From Sporosarcina sp. JAI121 (lineage in GTDB: Bacteria > Bacillota > Bacilli > Bacillales_A > Planococcaceae), in assembly GCF_013408665.1 (NCBI RefSeq), contig NZ_JACCCL010000001.1, positions 1,255,136 through 1,319,135 of the forward strand: 64,000 nucleotides of DNA. The letters are read 5' to 3'. Below are positions 17,749-26,401 of the stretch, piece after piece. Position 1 is the stretch's first letter. Each line of letters starts with the position of its first letter. A program made the position numbers and the translations under genes. The notes under the pieces were generated by a model, which searched no databases, was not told where the DNA came from, and was given only the letters and a program-made list of their open reading frames with translations.

Positions 17749-18981
17749 TTATGCTGTTTTATTTGTTTTTTCAATTTCATCGACTTTGATGAACTTAAAG
17801 ACAATGAACAACAGGATGAATCCCAGTACGCCAGCCGTAATATAGCTGACATTGAGGAAGTTTTTCATAGCGAGTGACATAATAGGCGGGCCTGCTGCAA
17901 CACCGATAAACCTTGCCGAGCTATAAAAAGAGGAAACTGTGCCTCGCAACTCTTTTTTGATATTTTCTGTAATGATGGCATCGAGTGCAGGTAATAAAGC
18001 ACCAATCGCAATTCCGACTATACTCGTGACGACTAACAGAAGGAACAGTTTTTTGCTTGTAAACCCTACGAAAACGACGCTGGCGGACATTGCGATCAAG
18101 CAAATAATCATTACTTTTTTTATCGTTTTTAGATCCCCTTTAATTTTTCGACCGGATATAAATGAAGCAATACAAAGTAACAGAAGCGGAATGGCCAAAA
18201 CAAACCCTTTTTTAATACCTTTTATATCATGAACTTTTTCAAGGTTTTCCGATAAGAAAAATAACATACTGAATAATATTAGCATTACCAGGACCCCATT
18301 AAGGAATACAGTATACAACCATTTACCTTCCACTTTGAATACTTTTTTTGTGTTACTTAAAAATTGCTTGAACTTTACCGGTTCATCTTTTTCTTTAGGC
18401 ACTTTCACAAAGAAAAAGATAAGTACGATAGAAATTAAACTAAGCGCTGATATGGAGAAGAACGGCAGGAACCATAAAATAGCAGCAAATACTGAACCTA
18501 AGATAGGACTTAACACTTTTCCAAATGTGTTCGATGTTTCAATAACACCTAAACAGGAACTGGTTTTTTCATCATCATCTTGGTAAAGGTCACCTACGAG
18601 CGGCAAAACGATCGGCATGGCCCCAGCAGCTCCAACACCTTGCAGAATCCTACCAACAATAATCATTGTGTATGGGTCTTCCATTTTCCAAGAAGCGAAC
18701 CCGGCAATCAGCCCACCAATTAAAGCAAAGACTAAACTCGGTAATATCACCATTTTCCTACCAAAGCGATCCGATAAATAGCCCGCTACTGGTATAAGAA
18801 AAATAGCCGCGACTGAATAACTTGTAATGATCATACTCGATTGAAATGATGTGATTCCAACCTTATCTTCTAGGATCGGGAGCACTGGAATTAGCATCGA
18901 ATTCCCTAGGGTCATGACGAGAGGTATTGAAGCCATGCTTACAATGCACCATATACTAACCTTATCCGCACTTTGTTCCAT
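17749..18981 (-). CDS. MFS transporter, drug-efflux type
   Basis: A 410-residue major facilitator with about 12 membrane segments. Motif A, GYLSDRFGRKMV, lies between helices 2 and 3, and GRILQGVGAAGAMPIVLPLV resembles antiporter motif C of 12/14-helix drug exporters. It probably exports a toxic or signalling compound with proton antiport. GAGG seven bases before the ATG at 18981 supports that start over the GTG at 18987. It lies between the two LysE paralogues on the same strand but has its own terminator, so it need not be co-transcribed with them. Confidence 0.85.
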   Translation of the reverse strand: MEQSADKVSIWCIVSMASIPLVMTLGNSMLIPVLPILEDKVGITSFQSSMIITSYSVAAIFLIPVAGYLSDRFGRKMVILPSLVFALIGGLIAGFASWKMEDPYTMIIVGRILQGVGAAGAMPIVLPLVGDLYQDDDEKTSSCLGVIETSNTFGKVLSPILGSVFAAILWFLPFFSISALSLISIVLIFFFVKVPKEKDEPVKFKQFLSNTKKVFKVEGKWLYTVFLNGVLVMLILFSMLFFLSENLEKVHDIKGIKKGFVLAIPLLLLCIASFISGRKIKGDLKTIKKVMIICLIAMSASVVFVGFTSKKLFLLLVVTSIVGIAIGALLPALDAIITENIKKELRGTVSSFYSSARFIGVAAGPPIMSLAMKNFLNVSYITAGVLGFILLFIVFKFIKVDEIEKTNKTA

Positions 18982-19124
18982 TACCACACCTCGACTACTC
19001 TTGTTTTCGATTGCTACAGGTATGGTTTCCTTACTTGTACTAATTATGCGTTATATGGTACAGACTTTTATCATTTTACTATGTAAGAAAAGAAAAGGTA
19101 TTCATTTTTACACTGGAAAGTCAA

Positions 19125-19751
19125 TTAAAATAATGCATGAAAAGCTTGGATGCCAAAGTAAATACCGAAACCGATCATGGATAGGGATGAAAATCCGGAG
19201 ACGATTTTCAAAAGCCTGTTGGAGAATAGCTTTCGAGCCCCACTAGATAAAATGGACATTAATAAATCCACAAACATAATGCCAACCAAAATAGCAATAC
19301 TATTTATAACGATTTGGTATCCCGTTAAGATTCCAACTGTTTTTGCTAAGATGGAACCATATATCCCCAACCAAAAAAGGATGGTAAGCGGATTCAACAA
19401 TGACATGAAGAAACCGGATAGAATTGAATTTCTAAGACGGACTCTTTTACCTGATGTCAAGTTCGTCTCAATGTTTTTTAGCGTAAGTAAATTTTCTATA
19501 CCCGTATACATTAGTACAAAACAGCCAAATGACCATAGGATTGTTTTCAGTAATGGTGAATCAATGAATTGACCAATCCCAAAGTAAATCATGAACATAT
19601 ACATGACGTCGGTGACCAAAGCACCAAAACTAAAAAACCAAGCATGAAAAAAACCGCTTTTAATGCCCGTGTTTAATAGTACGGTCTTAACGGGGCCAAT
19701 TGGTGCAGCTAAAGATATGCCTAAAAAGATATAAATAAATATTGAATTCAT
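19125..19751 (-). CDS. LysE family amino acid exporter, paralogue 2
   Basis: The 208-residue protein has six membrane segments and opens IFIYIFLGISLAAPIGPVKT, the LysE family signature. A GGGGG SD precedes the ATG. It aligns end to end with the protein at 16912-17538 without gaps by eye, with many conservative changes, so the two arose by duplication some time ago. The MFS gene now sits between them. Substrates may differ between the copies. Confidence 0.88.
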   Translation of the reverse strand: MNSIFIYIFLGISLAAPIGPVKTVLLNTGIKSGFFHAWFFSFGALVTDVMYMFMIYFGIGQFIDSPLLKTILWSFGCFVLMYTGIENLLTLKNIETNLTSGKRVRLRNSILSGFFMSLLNPLTILFWLGIYGSILAKTVGILTGYQIVINSIAILVGIMFVDLLMSILSSGARKLFSNRLLKIVSGFSSLSMIGFGIYFGIQAFHALF

Positions 19752-19784
19752 AGTTATAGCCCCCTAGTAAAATGATGTCATTGT

Positions 19785-19813
19785 ATTTTATTCAATAGCA
19801 ATGAGTTGTACGA
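19785..19813 (-). promoter_or_regulatory. Promoter of LysE paralogue 2
   Basis: On the minus strand TCGTAC (19813-19808) and TAAAAT (19790-19785) are 17 bases apart, with the same flanking bases (AAATAGT before, TTGAATAA within, ATTTTA after) as before paralogue 1. Confidence 0.6.
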
Positions 19814-19931
19814 CTATTTTACAAAGATAATAGGGAAGCAAAAGTAAAAGTCTAAGTGATTTAGTCAACATCAAGTTGGCAAGAGAAAATGATTAGATGA
19901 AATTTGGGGGATATGTATAGTTTAAGCTATT

Positions 19932-19986
19932 AAGAGACCTCAAGAAACGGTTGGTCATCGCAACCTAGTTCTTGAGGTCTCTTTTC
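19932..19986 (+). terminator. Strong hairpin with T tract, no gene attached
   Basis: AAGAGACCTCAAGAA pairs with TTCTTGAGGTCTCTT around a smaller inner hairpin (GGTTG/CAACC), followed by TTTT on the plus strand. No plus-strand gene precedes it; the nearest genes on both sides are on the minus strand. Confidence 0.65.
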
Positions 19987-20059
19987 GTTTATAGGATTCC
20001 AAATTTAGGGAGGAGCTGCAATTGCTTTTAAGTGAGCAAGAGGGGGACTTGAAATCAAT

Positions 20060-20106
20060 TGCCTGTGCAAGAAACTAAGTGAACGTTTCTTGCATAGGCA
20101 CTTTTG
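20060..20106 (+). terminator. Second orphan hairpin
   Basis: TGCCTGTGCAAGAAAC pairs with GTTTCTTGCATAGGCA with one mismatch, then ACTTTT. It lies 75 bases after the previous orphan hairpin. The region 19752-20193 holds no gene. Confidence 0.6.
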
Positions 20107-20193
20107 ATTTATTGATATGACTCTGGTTCCAATTGATACAACTGGGCTACTTTGGGGACACAAAAATTATTCTCAAAGTTGCATTTCGTGTAA

Positions 20194-20415
20194 TTAAATA
20201 TACCCGTTAATGCGTGATTTATTTTCTTCTTTAATTTCACTTTGCAAACTTTCGATGCTTTCTTGACGCCTTGCATTTTTCTCCTTGATGGCAGCTAGTT
20301 CTTTCCCGTCTGCGAATTCCATTGCCGCTTCCGCTGCTTCTGCATTGCTAATTGTTTTCTTGAGCCTGTTCACATTGTCATCAGAGTCATTAGGCATTGA
20401 GGTTTTTCTGGACAT
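20194..20415 (-). CDS. tlp: Small acid-soluble spore protein Tlp
   Basis: The 73-residue hydrophilic protein contains NAEAAEAAMEFADGKE and IKEKNARRQESIESLQSEI, then ends NGYI. This matches Tlp, a minor SASP of Bacillales whose C-terminal half reads EEKNARREESIE and ends NGY. An AGGAGG SD precedes the ATG. Tlp is made in the forespore and stored in the spore core. The gene stands alone. Confidence 0.9.
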   Translation of the reverse strand: MSRKTSMPNDSDDNVNRLKKTISNAEAAEAAMEFADGKELAAIKEKNARRQESIESLQSEIKEENKSRINGYI

Positions 20416-20547
20416 ACTAATACCTCCTTTTGTTTTATAACCTTCAGGAGATAGCGTTCCCGGATTCGCAATAACTATTTGTGGTTTATATTTCTTGGAA
20501 AAATAAATAACTTTTCATAATCCGGAAGCGGGAAAAGGACTTGTTCA

Positions 20548-20814
20548 TTATTTCGATTTCAAACTAATAAGAATGAGTATGATACCGCCGAACAGGCAAA
20601 TCATTCTTGGCAACGATATCTTTTCAGTTAGACCAGTCAATGCTATTCCTGTCGTAACAATTAAAATAACAGGACCCACTAAAGCAAGTAGCGTATTAAT
20701 ATAAAATGCCTTCTCCAAGTCATTAAATTTCAACATAAACATCGCCGCTGTTAATTCGATGCTTCCTGAAAAAATTCTCAAAATAATTATGAAAAGAAGT
20801 GCTTTTTCAATCAA
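20548..20814 (-). CDS. YqhV-like small membrane protein (DUF2619)
   Basis: A short, very hydrophobic protein with three membrane segments. LRIFSGSIELTAAMFMLKFN and TLLALVGPVILI match the YqhV/DUF2619 family found next to spoIIIA genes in Bacillus. The frame opens at an ATG at 20832, but the GAAGGAG SD (20829-20823) is correctly spaced for TTG 20814, giving 88 residues. The function is unknown. Confidence 0.75.
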   Translation of the reverse strand: MIEKALLFIIILRIFSGSIELTAAMFMLKFNDLEKAFYINTLLALVGPVILIVTTGIALTGLTEKISLPRMICLFGGIILILISLKSK

Positions 20815-20992
20815 TAAACATGACTCCTTCATCCCTTAATAATATGGGCACATGCAAAAATCTGACCCTCGAAGTAATACCTAAAGTGTATGCGGGCTTG
20901 CCCACTTTTAGTAATGAACAAAAACCGAAATGCTATGTAAGAACTCGTCGTGAGTGTTGGCAACTTAAAGATTGTTTGTATTACGTAAAAAA

Positions 20993-21021
20993 TTGCGATG
21001 TGGGAACGTTCCTTCTATAAT
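20993..21021 (+). promoter_or_regulatory. Sigma-A promoter with a palindrome in the spacer
   Basis: TTGCGA (20993-20998) and TATAAT (21016-21021) are 17 bases apart. GGAACGTTCC (21003-21012), a perfect 10-base palindrome, fills the middle of the spacer, a position typical for repressor operators. It drives the VOC gene. Confidence 0.6.
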
Positions 21022-21147
21022 GGAGACAACGCAAAGGGGATAGGTATCAGAACAACCTCTAGCTAGAGTTAGGAAACCTGAATAAACATTCGAAGCCGAT
21101 CCAAATGCTTCGCAAATAATGAATTCTAACTGAATGGAGGGAAACGA

Positions 21148-21528
21148 ATGATTACTAAGGTCGGTCAAATTATGTTATATGTAAATGATCAAGATGAGGC
21201 GGTAACATTTTGGACGGAAAAAGTCGGATTTAGTGTAGTTTCTGAAGAGGATAACGGCCAAGGGTTTAGATGGTTTGAAATTTCTCCTACAAAGGGATCG
21301 GAAACGACTTTCGTTCTCCACAACAAGGAATTAATTGCGGAAATGCAGCCTGAATTAAATCTTTCTACCCCTTCATTACTATTTTACTCGGAGGATCTCG
21401 ATAATCTGTATAAAGACTTTTCCGATAAAAATATCACCGTTGGGGAAATCGTAAATATGCCTACTGGTAGAGTATTCAACTTTGCCGATAATGAAAAGAA
21501 TTACTTTGCAGTCATGGAGAAAAAGTAG
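21148..21528 (+). CDS. VOC superfamily (glyoxalase/dioxygenase-fold) protein
   Basis: The 126-residue protein starts ITKVGQIMLYVNDQDEAVTFW, the standard first strand of VOC proteins, and shows the two beta-alpha-beta-beta-beta repeats. It ends with a DNEKNYFAVME strand, close to the usual DPxGNxFxLxE, with conserved E. GGAGGG precedes the ATG. It may be a glyoxalase-like enzyme or a resistance protein that sequesters a small molecule. The upstream palindrome suggests regulated expression. It is monocistronic, with a terminator 40 bases after the stop. Confidence 0.85.
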   Translation: MITKVGQIMLYVNDQDEAVTFWTEKVGFSVVSEEDNGQGFRWFEISPTKGSETTFVLHNKELIAEMQPELNLSTPSLLFYSEDLDNLYKDFSDKNITVGEIVNMPTGRVFNFADNEKNYFAVMEKK

Positions 21529-21565
21529 TATTCGTTTCTGGTGTCCATTTTAATTGCAACCTATA

Positions 21566-21618
21566 AAAATGAAGATATGCCGTGTAAATAAATGGCTTAT
21601 CTTCATTTTGGCTTTTTT
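21566..21618 (+). terminator. Terminator after the VOC gene
   Basis: AAAATGAAGATATGCC pairs with GGCTTATCTTCATTTT (one mismatch), followed closely by a T6 run. Confidence 0.8.
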
Positions 21619-21892
21619 AGCGGTACTGTAATCACTTCGGTTCATTCCAAGGTAACGTGCCTACTAGCGACACAGGGTGGATTTACGAATGAAATAATCG
21701 TCATTGCTGTTGGTGGAATCAATGATGAGACGGTTGGGTTTGCGTTTCCTATACCAAGCAACAAAATTGTTGTTATATTCTGAAATAATTACCAAATAAG
21801 TCGTGATTTTGTTATAGTAGAATGTAGAATGCCACTACAAGCGGATGATAGTGGAATGGTTTTCGGGAGTTATTAAACAGGGCGGTGGATAG

Positions 21893-23107
21893 ATGAAGCA
21901 AGGACAGCCTATTTGGAGGTATGCATTTGCAAGTGTCATGGTGACGATCAGTACGCTTGGCTTTGGAAGAATGTCATATGGTATTTTAATGCCTTCTATG
22001 AAAGATAGTTTGTCATTATCATATGAACAGGCGGGAATGTTAGCAACGACAAACTCAATCGGCTATTTAGGGATGGTCCTTTTTGCTGGCATTTTAGCTG
22101 CAAAATGGGGGTCCAAAAAGCTGGTTGTTTTCGGTACGGTGCTTGTTTCTGCTGGATTGCTGTATATGGCTTCGGTTCAAAGCTATGCCGCGAGTCTAGC
22201 AGGCATGATCATCATGGGAGTGGGGACGGCTTTCGCCTATACACCGCTTGTAAATATTGTCGTGGGCTGGTTTCCAGAGCGGCGGGGGATGATGATCGGT
22301 TTCCTTGTCAGCGGTCTCGGGCTTGGAACGCTTATTTCGAGTATGTTAATCCCATTTTTCTCGACTTGGTTTGCAATTGACGGATGGCGGTACCTTTGGT
22401 TGTTGTATGGATTTTTGTCACTATTGTTTGCCCTAGCAGCGCTGATCATTTTGCGGGATCCGCCCATCCCCTTATTGAAAAAAGAACAAAAGGATCTATC
22501 CCTATGGCGGGAAGTGTATGTACATAAAGGGGTACTCCTTGTCGCTTTTATTTATGGGCTCATCGGTTTTGCATATTTGATACCACAAAGTTTTTTGTTC
22601 AGTTTTATATTGGAATCCAGGATCGATCGATTTGTAGCCGGGCAAATAATGGCTTTAGGCGGATTGATGTCCATTTTCAGCGGACCGTTATGGGGAACGA
22701 TTTCCGATAAAATTGGGCGAAGAAAGTCGCTGAATATTACGCTTGTCACAGGGGCATTGTCTATGTTCATTGCTGTTATCTACCCAGTATTCATCGGGTT
22801 TATCATCGGTCAATTGTTCTGGGGAATTACAGTTGTCGGCATGCTTTCGCTCATTCAAGCACTGTCCACGGAACAAATTCATCCTTCCTATGCTCCAATT
22901 GCTTTAGGGTATGTCACTGTTTATTTCGCTTCGGGGCAGCTTCTTGGACCTGGTCTTGCCGGTTGGATGATCGATCATATCGGCGGAATCTCCTCCGCGT
23001 TACTCTTATGTTGTGGTTTGTTATTGCTCGCTTTTCTATTTTCGTTGCGACTGCAACTAAAAACGGACACCAAACGTGTAAAATGGGTTCTTAATAGGCG
23101 AGCTTGA
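21893..23107 (+). CDS. MFS transporter, YbfB/YjiJ type
   Basis: A 404-residue, 12-helix major facilitator. The opening STLGFGRMSYGILMPSMKDSL, with the first-helix GRMSYG and the following AGMLATTNSIGYL, resembles the YbfB/YjiJ group of uncharacterised MFS proteins. FPERRGMMIGFLVSGLGLGTL follows in the first half and a motif-A-like GTISDKIGRRKSL begins the second half. The substrate is unknown. It starts with an ATG after GGGCGGTGG and is monocistronic. Confidence 0.85.
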   Translation: MKQGQPIWRYAFASVMVTISTLGFGRMSYGILMPSMKDSLSLSYEQAGMLATTNSIGYLGMVLFAGILAAKWGSKKLVVFGTVLVSAGLLYMASVQSYAASLAGMIIMGVGTAFAYTPLVNIVVGWFPERRGMMIGFLVSGLGLGTLISSMLIPFFSTWFAIDGWRYLWLLYGFLSLLFALAALIILRDPPIPLLKKEQKDLSLWREVYVHKGVLLVAFIYGLIGFAYLIPQSFLFSFILESRIDRFVAGQIMALGGLMSIFSGPLWGTISDKIGRRKSLNITLVTGALSMFIAVIYPVFIGFIIGQLFWGITVVGMLSLIQALSTEQIHPSYAPIALGYVTVYFASGQLLGPGLAGWMIDHIGGISSALLLCCGLLLLAFLFSLRLQLKTDTKRVKWVLNRRA

Positions 23108-23170
23108 AACGAAGGTGTTTCCAGGATGACATTATTCGTAGAAGTTTCGACAATTGCATAGAAAAAAACA

Positions 23171-23208
23171 AAAACCAACCGTTAGCAATACCTTCGGTTG
23201 GTTTTTTC
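23171..23208 (+). terminator. Terminator after the YbfB-like MFS gene
   Basis: AACCAACCG pairs with CGGTTGGTT, followed by TTTT, about 65 bases after the MFS stop and 80 before the exchanger start. Confidence 0.85.
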
Positions 23209-23287
23209 AGGCTGTACTTTACGTTTGTAAGTACTTTTGAAGGGAAAGATATGGAAAAGGTTTTTATTATCAAAAGAGGTGAGTTTG

Positions 23288-24346
23288 TTGAATCGATTAT
23301 TTGCCATTTTAGTATTCGCCGGTGTCCCGCTCGTGCTTGCCGGTGCATTCTTGAACTGGTCGGACATGATAATGTTCGTCCTATGCTGTATAAGCATCAT
23401 CGGGCTTTCGGGATACATAGGCCGCGCGACGGAAAGCCTTGCAATCGTTAGCGGGCCGAGGATTGGCGGGCTATTGAACGCCACTTTCGGCAACGCCGTC
23501 GAACTCATCATTTCAATATTTACATTGAAGGCGGGAATGGTCGGCATCGTCTTGGCATCGCTAACGGGCTCCGTACTTGGAAATCTTTTGCTCGTGCTCG
23601 GGCTTTCCTTTTTTGCGGGAGGCATTAAATTCAAACGCCAAAATTTCAGTCTCCTTGATGCGCGCTACAATTCAGGATTGCTGATTTTCGCTGTTATCGT
23701 AGCATTCGTCATTCCCGAGATATTCTCCATGTCGATGGATGAACAAACAACACTCAACTTAAGTATTGGCATCGCGGTTATACTAATCATCCTCTATCTT
23801 GCCGGACTGTTCTTCAAACTTGTCACACATCGCGGCGTATTTGCCTCCTCAGATAAGAACGTGGATGAAGAGGAGGAGGAAACGCCTGAGTGGACAAAGC
23901 GCAAGTCGATTCTTGTCCTTCTGTTGGCAACAGTTACGGTTGCTTTCGTATCGGAGCAACTGGTTCATACATTTGAAATGCTCGGTGAAAAATTCGGATG
24001 GACGGAGTTGTTCATCGGTGTCATTATCGTCGCGATTGTCGGAAATGCGGCGGAGCACGTATCTGCTATTACGTTGGCGGTCAAAAATAAAATGGATGTG
24101 TCTGTGGAGTTAGCAGTCGGTTCCACGTTGCAGGTCGCCATGTTCGTTGCGCCGATTCTCGTCCTAGTTTCACTCATAATGCCGGAACCGATGGCACTTG
24201 TTTTCACGGTCCCTGAGCTGGTCGCAATGGTAGCCGCATCATTGCTTGTCATCAATCTTTGTAATGATGGCGAATCGAATTGGTTCGAGGGTCTGATTCT
24301 ATTCGCTGCTTATCTGATTATGGGAATCGGCTTTTATTTCCTCTAA
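23288..24346 (+). CDS. Calcium/proton exchanger (CaCA superfamily, CAX type)
   Basis: About 11 membrane segments carry the two alpha repeats of cation exchangers. These are LNATFGNAVELIISIFTL in the first half and VGNAAEHVSAITLAVKNK in the second, each with the essential acidic residue in GNA(V/A)E. An acidic loop (DEEEEET) separates the halves. It should export Ca2+ from the cytosol in exchange for protons, like Bacillus YfkE. TTG at 23288, eight bases after GAGG, gives 352 residues, the usual length; the upstream-open part lacks an SD. Confidence 0.92.
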   Translation: MNRLFAILVFAGVPLVLAGAFLNWSDMIMFVLCCISIIGLSGYIGRATESLAIVSGPRIGGLLNATFGNAVELIISIFTLKAGMVGIVLASLTGSVLGNLLLVLGLSFFAGGIKFKRQNFSLLDARYNSGLLIFAVIVAFVIPEIFSMSMDEQTTLNLSIGIAVILIILYLAGLFFKLVTHRGVFASSDKNVDEEEEETPEWTKRKSILVLLLATVTVAFVSEQLVHTFEMLGEKFGWTELFIGVIIVAIVGNAAEHVSAITLAVKNKMDVSVELAVGSTLQVAMFVAPILVLVSLIMPEPMALVFTVPELVAMVAASLLVINLCNDGESNWFEGLILFAAYLIMGIGFYFL

Positions 24347-24485
24347 ATGTCCGCCGAAAGCTGTAAACGGTAATGGTACTAAAAAATATCAAATCATCCT
24401 GTTTTCTCACTTAGAACCCAATTTCATAAAAAATTTCTTTACGGGCATACTTTGAGTATTAATTCAAAGTAGGAGGATTTTAAAT

Positions 24486-26159
24486 TTGAATAACACTGAA
24501 AATAAATTATCAGTTTTTGCGCTAGGCGGCATTAACGAAATCGGGAAAAATATGTATGTATTACAATATGAAGACGATCTCATAATAATCGACTGTGGTG
24601 CTAAGTTCCCGGATGAAAGTCTGCTGGGAATCGATTTGATTATCCAAGATATTTCTTACTTACAGAAAAATAAGGATAAAATACGGGCATTGGTTGTTAC
24701 ACATGGACATGAAGATCATATTGGAGGCATTCCTTACTTTTTGAAGCAATTAAATGTGCCGATTTACGCAACACGATTAACACTAGGTTTAATTGAACTT
24801 AAGCTAAAGGAACATGGGCTTCTGAGGCAAACCGAGCTGGTACTGATAAATTCCGATTCTGATTTGGAGTTTGGAACGGTGAGAGTGACGTTTTTCAAAA
24901 CAAGCCACAGTATTCCCGATTGTCTAGGTATTGTATTTCATACACCGGAGGGTGCAGTTGTACATACCGGTGATTTTAAATTCGATTTAACTCCTATTAA
25001 TAAAGACTATCCAGATATTTATAAAATGGCTGAAGTAGGAAATAACGGTGTATTGCTTCTATTATCGGAAAGCACGAATGCGGAACGTCCCGGCTTTAAT
25101 CCATCTGAACTACTTGTAGGCGGGCATATTGAAGAAGCATTCCGAAAAGCTCGCCGGAAAGTGTTTATCTCTACTTTTGCTTCCAACGTCCATCGGGTTC
25201 AGCAAGTGGTGGATGCGGCACAAAAAACAAACCGCAAGCTTGCGTTACTTGGGCGAAGTATGGTGAATGTTGTAGCGGTTGCATCGGAACTTGGGTATTT
25301 GAAGATTCCTGAGGGTATGCTGATCGAGAAAAATGAGGTCAGGGGAATGGATCCGGAACGTGTCGCCATTCTTTGTACGGGAAGTCAAGGGGAGCCGATG
25401 GCAGCACTGTCCCGTTTGTCTAGCGGAAATTTTCGTGATGTACAAGTCCATCCTGAAGATACGGTTATCTTTGCTTCGTCGCCAATTCCAGGAAACGAAA
25501 AAAGTGTCTCGCGTATTGTCGATAATTTATTCCATCTAGGAGCCAAAGTAATCTATGGATCTGCAAGCACTACCGGTATGCATGTATCAGGACATGCATG
25601 CCAAGAAGAATTGAAACTAATGTTGACCTTAATGAAACCAAAATATTTCATCCCTATCCACGGTGAATATAGAATGCTTCAGCAGCACCGTATATTAGCT
25701 GAGTCTGTTGGGGTAGAAAGTGATAATATTTTTATCATCAACAATGGAGATGTTGTCGATATTAATAATCAAGTCGCCCGCCAAACACGAAAAGTGCAAT
25801 CAGGGAACCTTTTTGTGGACGGACTGGGTATTGGCGATGTTGGAAAAATCGTCTTGCGCGACCGGAAACTTCTTTCCGAAGAGGGCATGCTGGTCATTGT
25901 TATTACCTTAGGTAAAACGGATGGAAAACTAATATCCGATCCGGATACAATATCCCGCGGATTTGTGTATAGTAGCAATTCGGAGGAACTGTTGAATGAA
26001 GTGAATCAGTTGGTCATCAAGACCATAAATGAATTGCAAGGCGTCAATGAGAATCAAAGAATCAATTTAAAACAACATCTTAAAAAATCGATTGAAACGC
26101 TTTTATTTACCCGGACAAAAAGGAGGCCGATGATTCTTCCAGTCATTATTGAAATTTAA
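24486..26159 (+). CDS. Ribonuclease J family protein
   Basis: The 557-residue protein is a full-length RNase J. It has a metallo-beta-lactamase domain with the zinc motif H73-x-H75-x-D77-H78 (THGHEDHIGG), SHSIPD and HTGDFKFD. The beta-CASP domain has CTGSQGEPMAAL and SGHACQEELKLM, and the C-terminal domain ends TKRRPMILPVIIEI. All catalytic residues I can see are kept, so it should be an active 5' exo/endoribonuclease in mRNA decay and rRNA maturation. It is closer to J1 than to J2 by eye. It is monocistronic, not in the usual rnjA or rnjB context, so it may be an extra paralogue. TTG start with AGGAGG. Confidence 0.9.
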   Translation: MNNTENKLSVFALGGINEIGKNMYVLQYEDDLIIIDCGAKFPDESLLGIDLIIQDISYLQKNKDKIRALVVTHGHEDHIGGIPYFLKQLNVPIYATRLTLGLIELKLKEHGLLRQTELVLINSDSDLEFGTVRVTFFKTSHSIPDCLGIVFHTPEGAVVHTGDFKFDLTPINKDYPDIYKMAEVGNNGVLLLLSESTNAERPGFNPSELLVGGHIEEAFRKARRKVFISTFASNVHRVQQVVDAAQKTNRKLALLGRSMVNVVAVASELGYLKIPEGMLIEKNEVRGMDPERVAILCTGSQGEPMAALSRLSSGNFRDVQVHPEDTVIFASSPIPGNEKSVSRIVDNLFHLGAKVIYGSASTTGMHVSGHACQEELKLMLTLMKPKYFIPIHGEYRMLQQHRILAESVGVESDNIFIINNGDVVDINNQVARQTRKVQSGNLFVDGLGIGDVGKIVLRDRKLLSEEGMLVIVITLGKTDGKLISDPDTISRGFVYSSNSEELLNEVNQLVIKTINELQGVNENQRINLKQHLKKSIETLLFTRTKRRPMILPVIIEI

Positions 26160-26171
26160 CATTAACCTATG

Positions 26172-26219
26172 TTAAAGAGTGAACTCCTTGAAAGTATAGG
26201 GGGTTCCCTCTTTTTTTTG
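26172..26219 (+). terminator. Terminator after the RNase J gene
   Basis: GAGTGAACTCC pairs with GGGGGTTCCCTC imperfectly, followed by eight T residues. Confidence 0.8.
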
Positions 26220-26401
26220 ATATTTTAAAACCGATTACTGTTCCGGAATTCCTCTGGCTTTTAGGAAAGTGTCCACCTGCAAATTGCCATAGAAGTACCA
26301 CGTCTCCGGGATTAGTAGTATATTTATATATACATGGACTCTTAAAAGATATGGAGTATCCAAATCAAAACTATATTTATAGTAGCTGCTGGAGGAAAAA
26401 G

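Noticed and set aside
21592-21783. 63-codon ORF downstream of the VOC gene
   Set aside because: It begins in the terminator stem, has no ribosome binding site and no recognisable protein feature.
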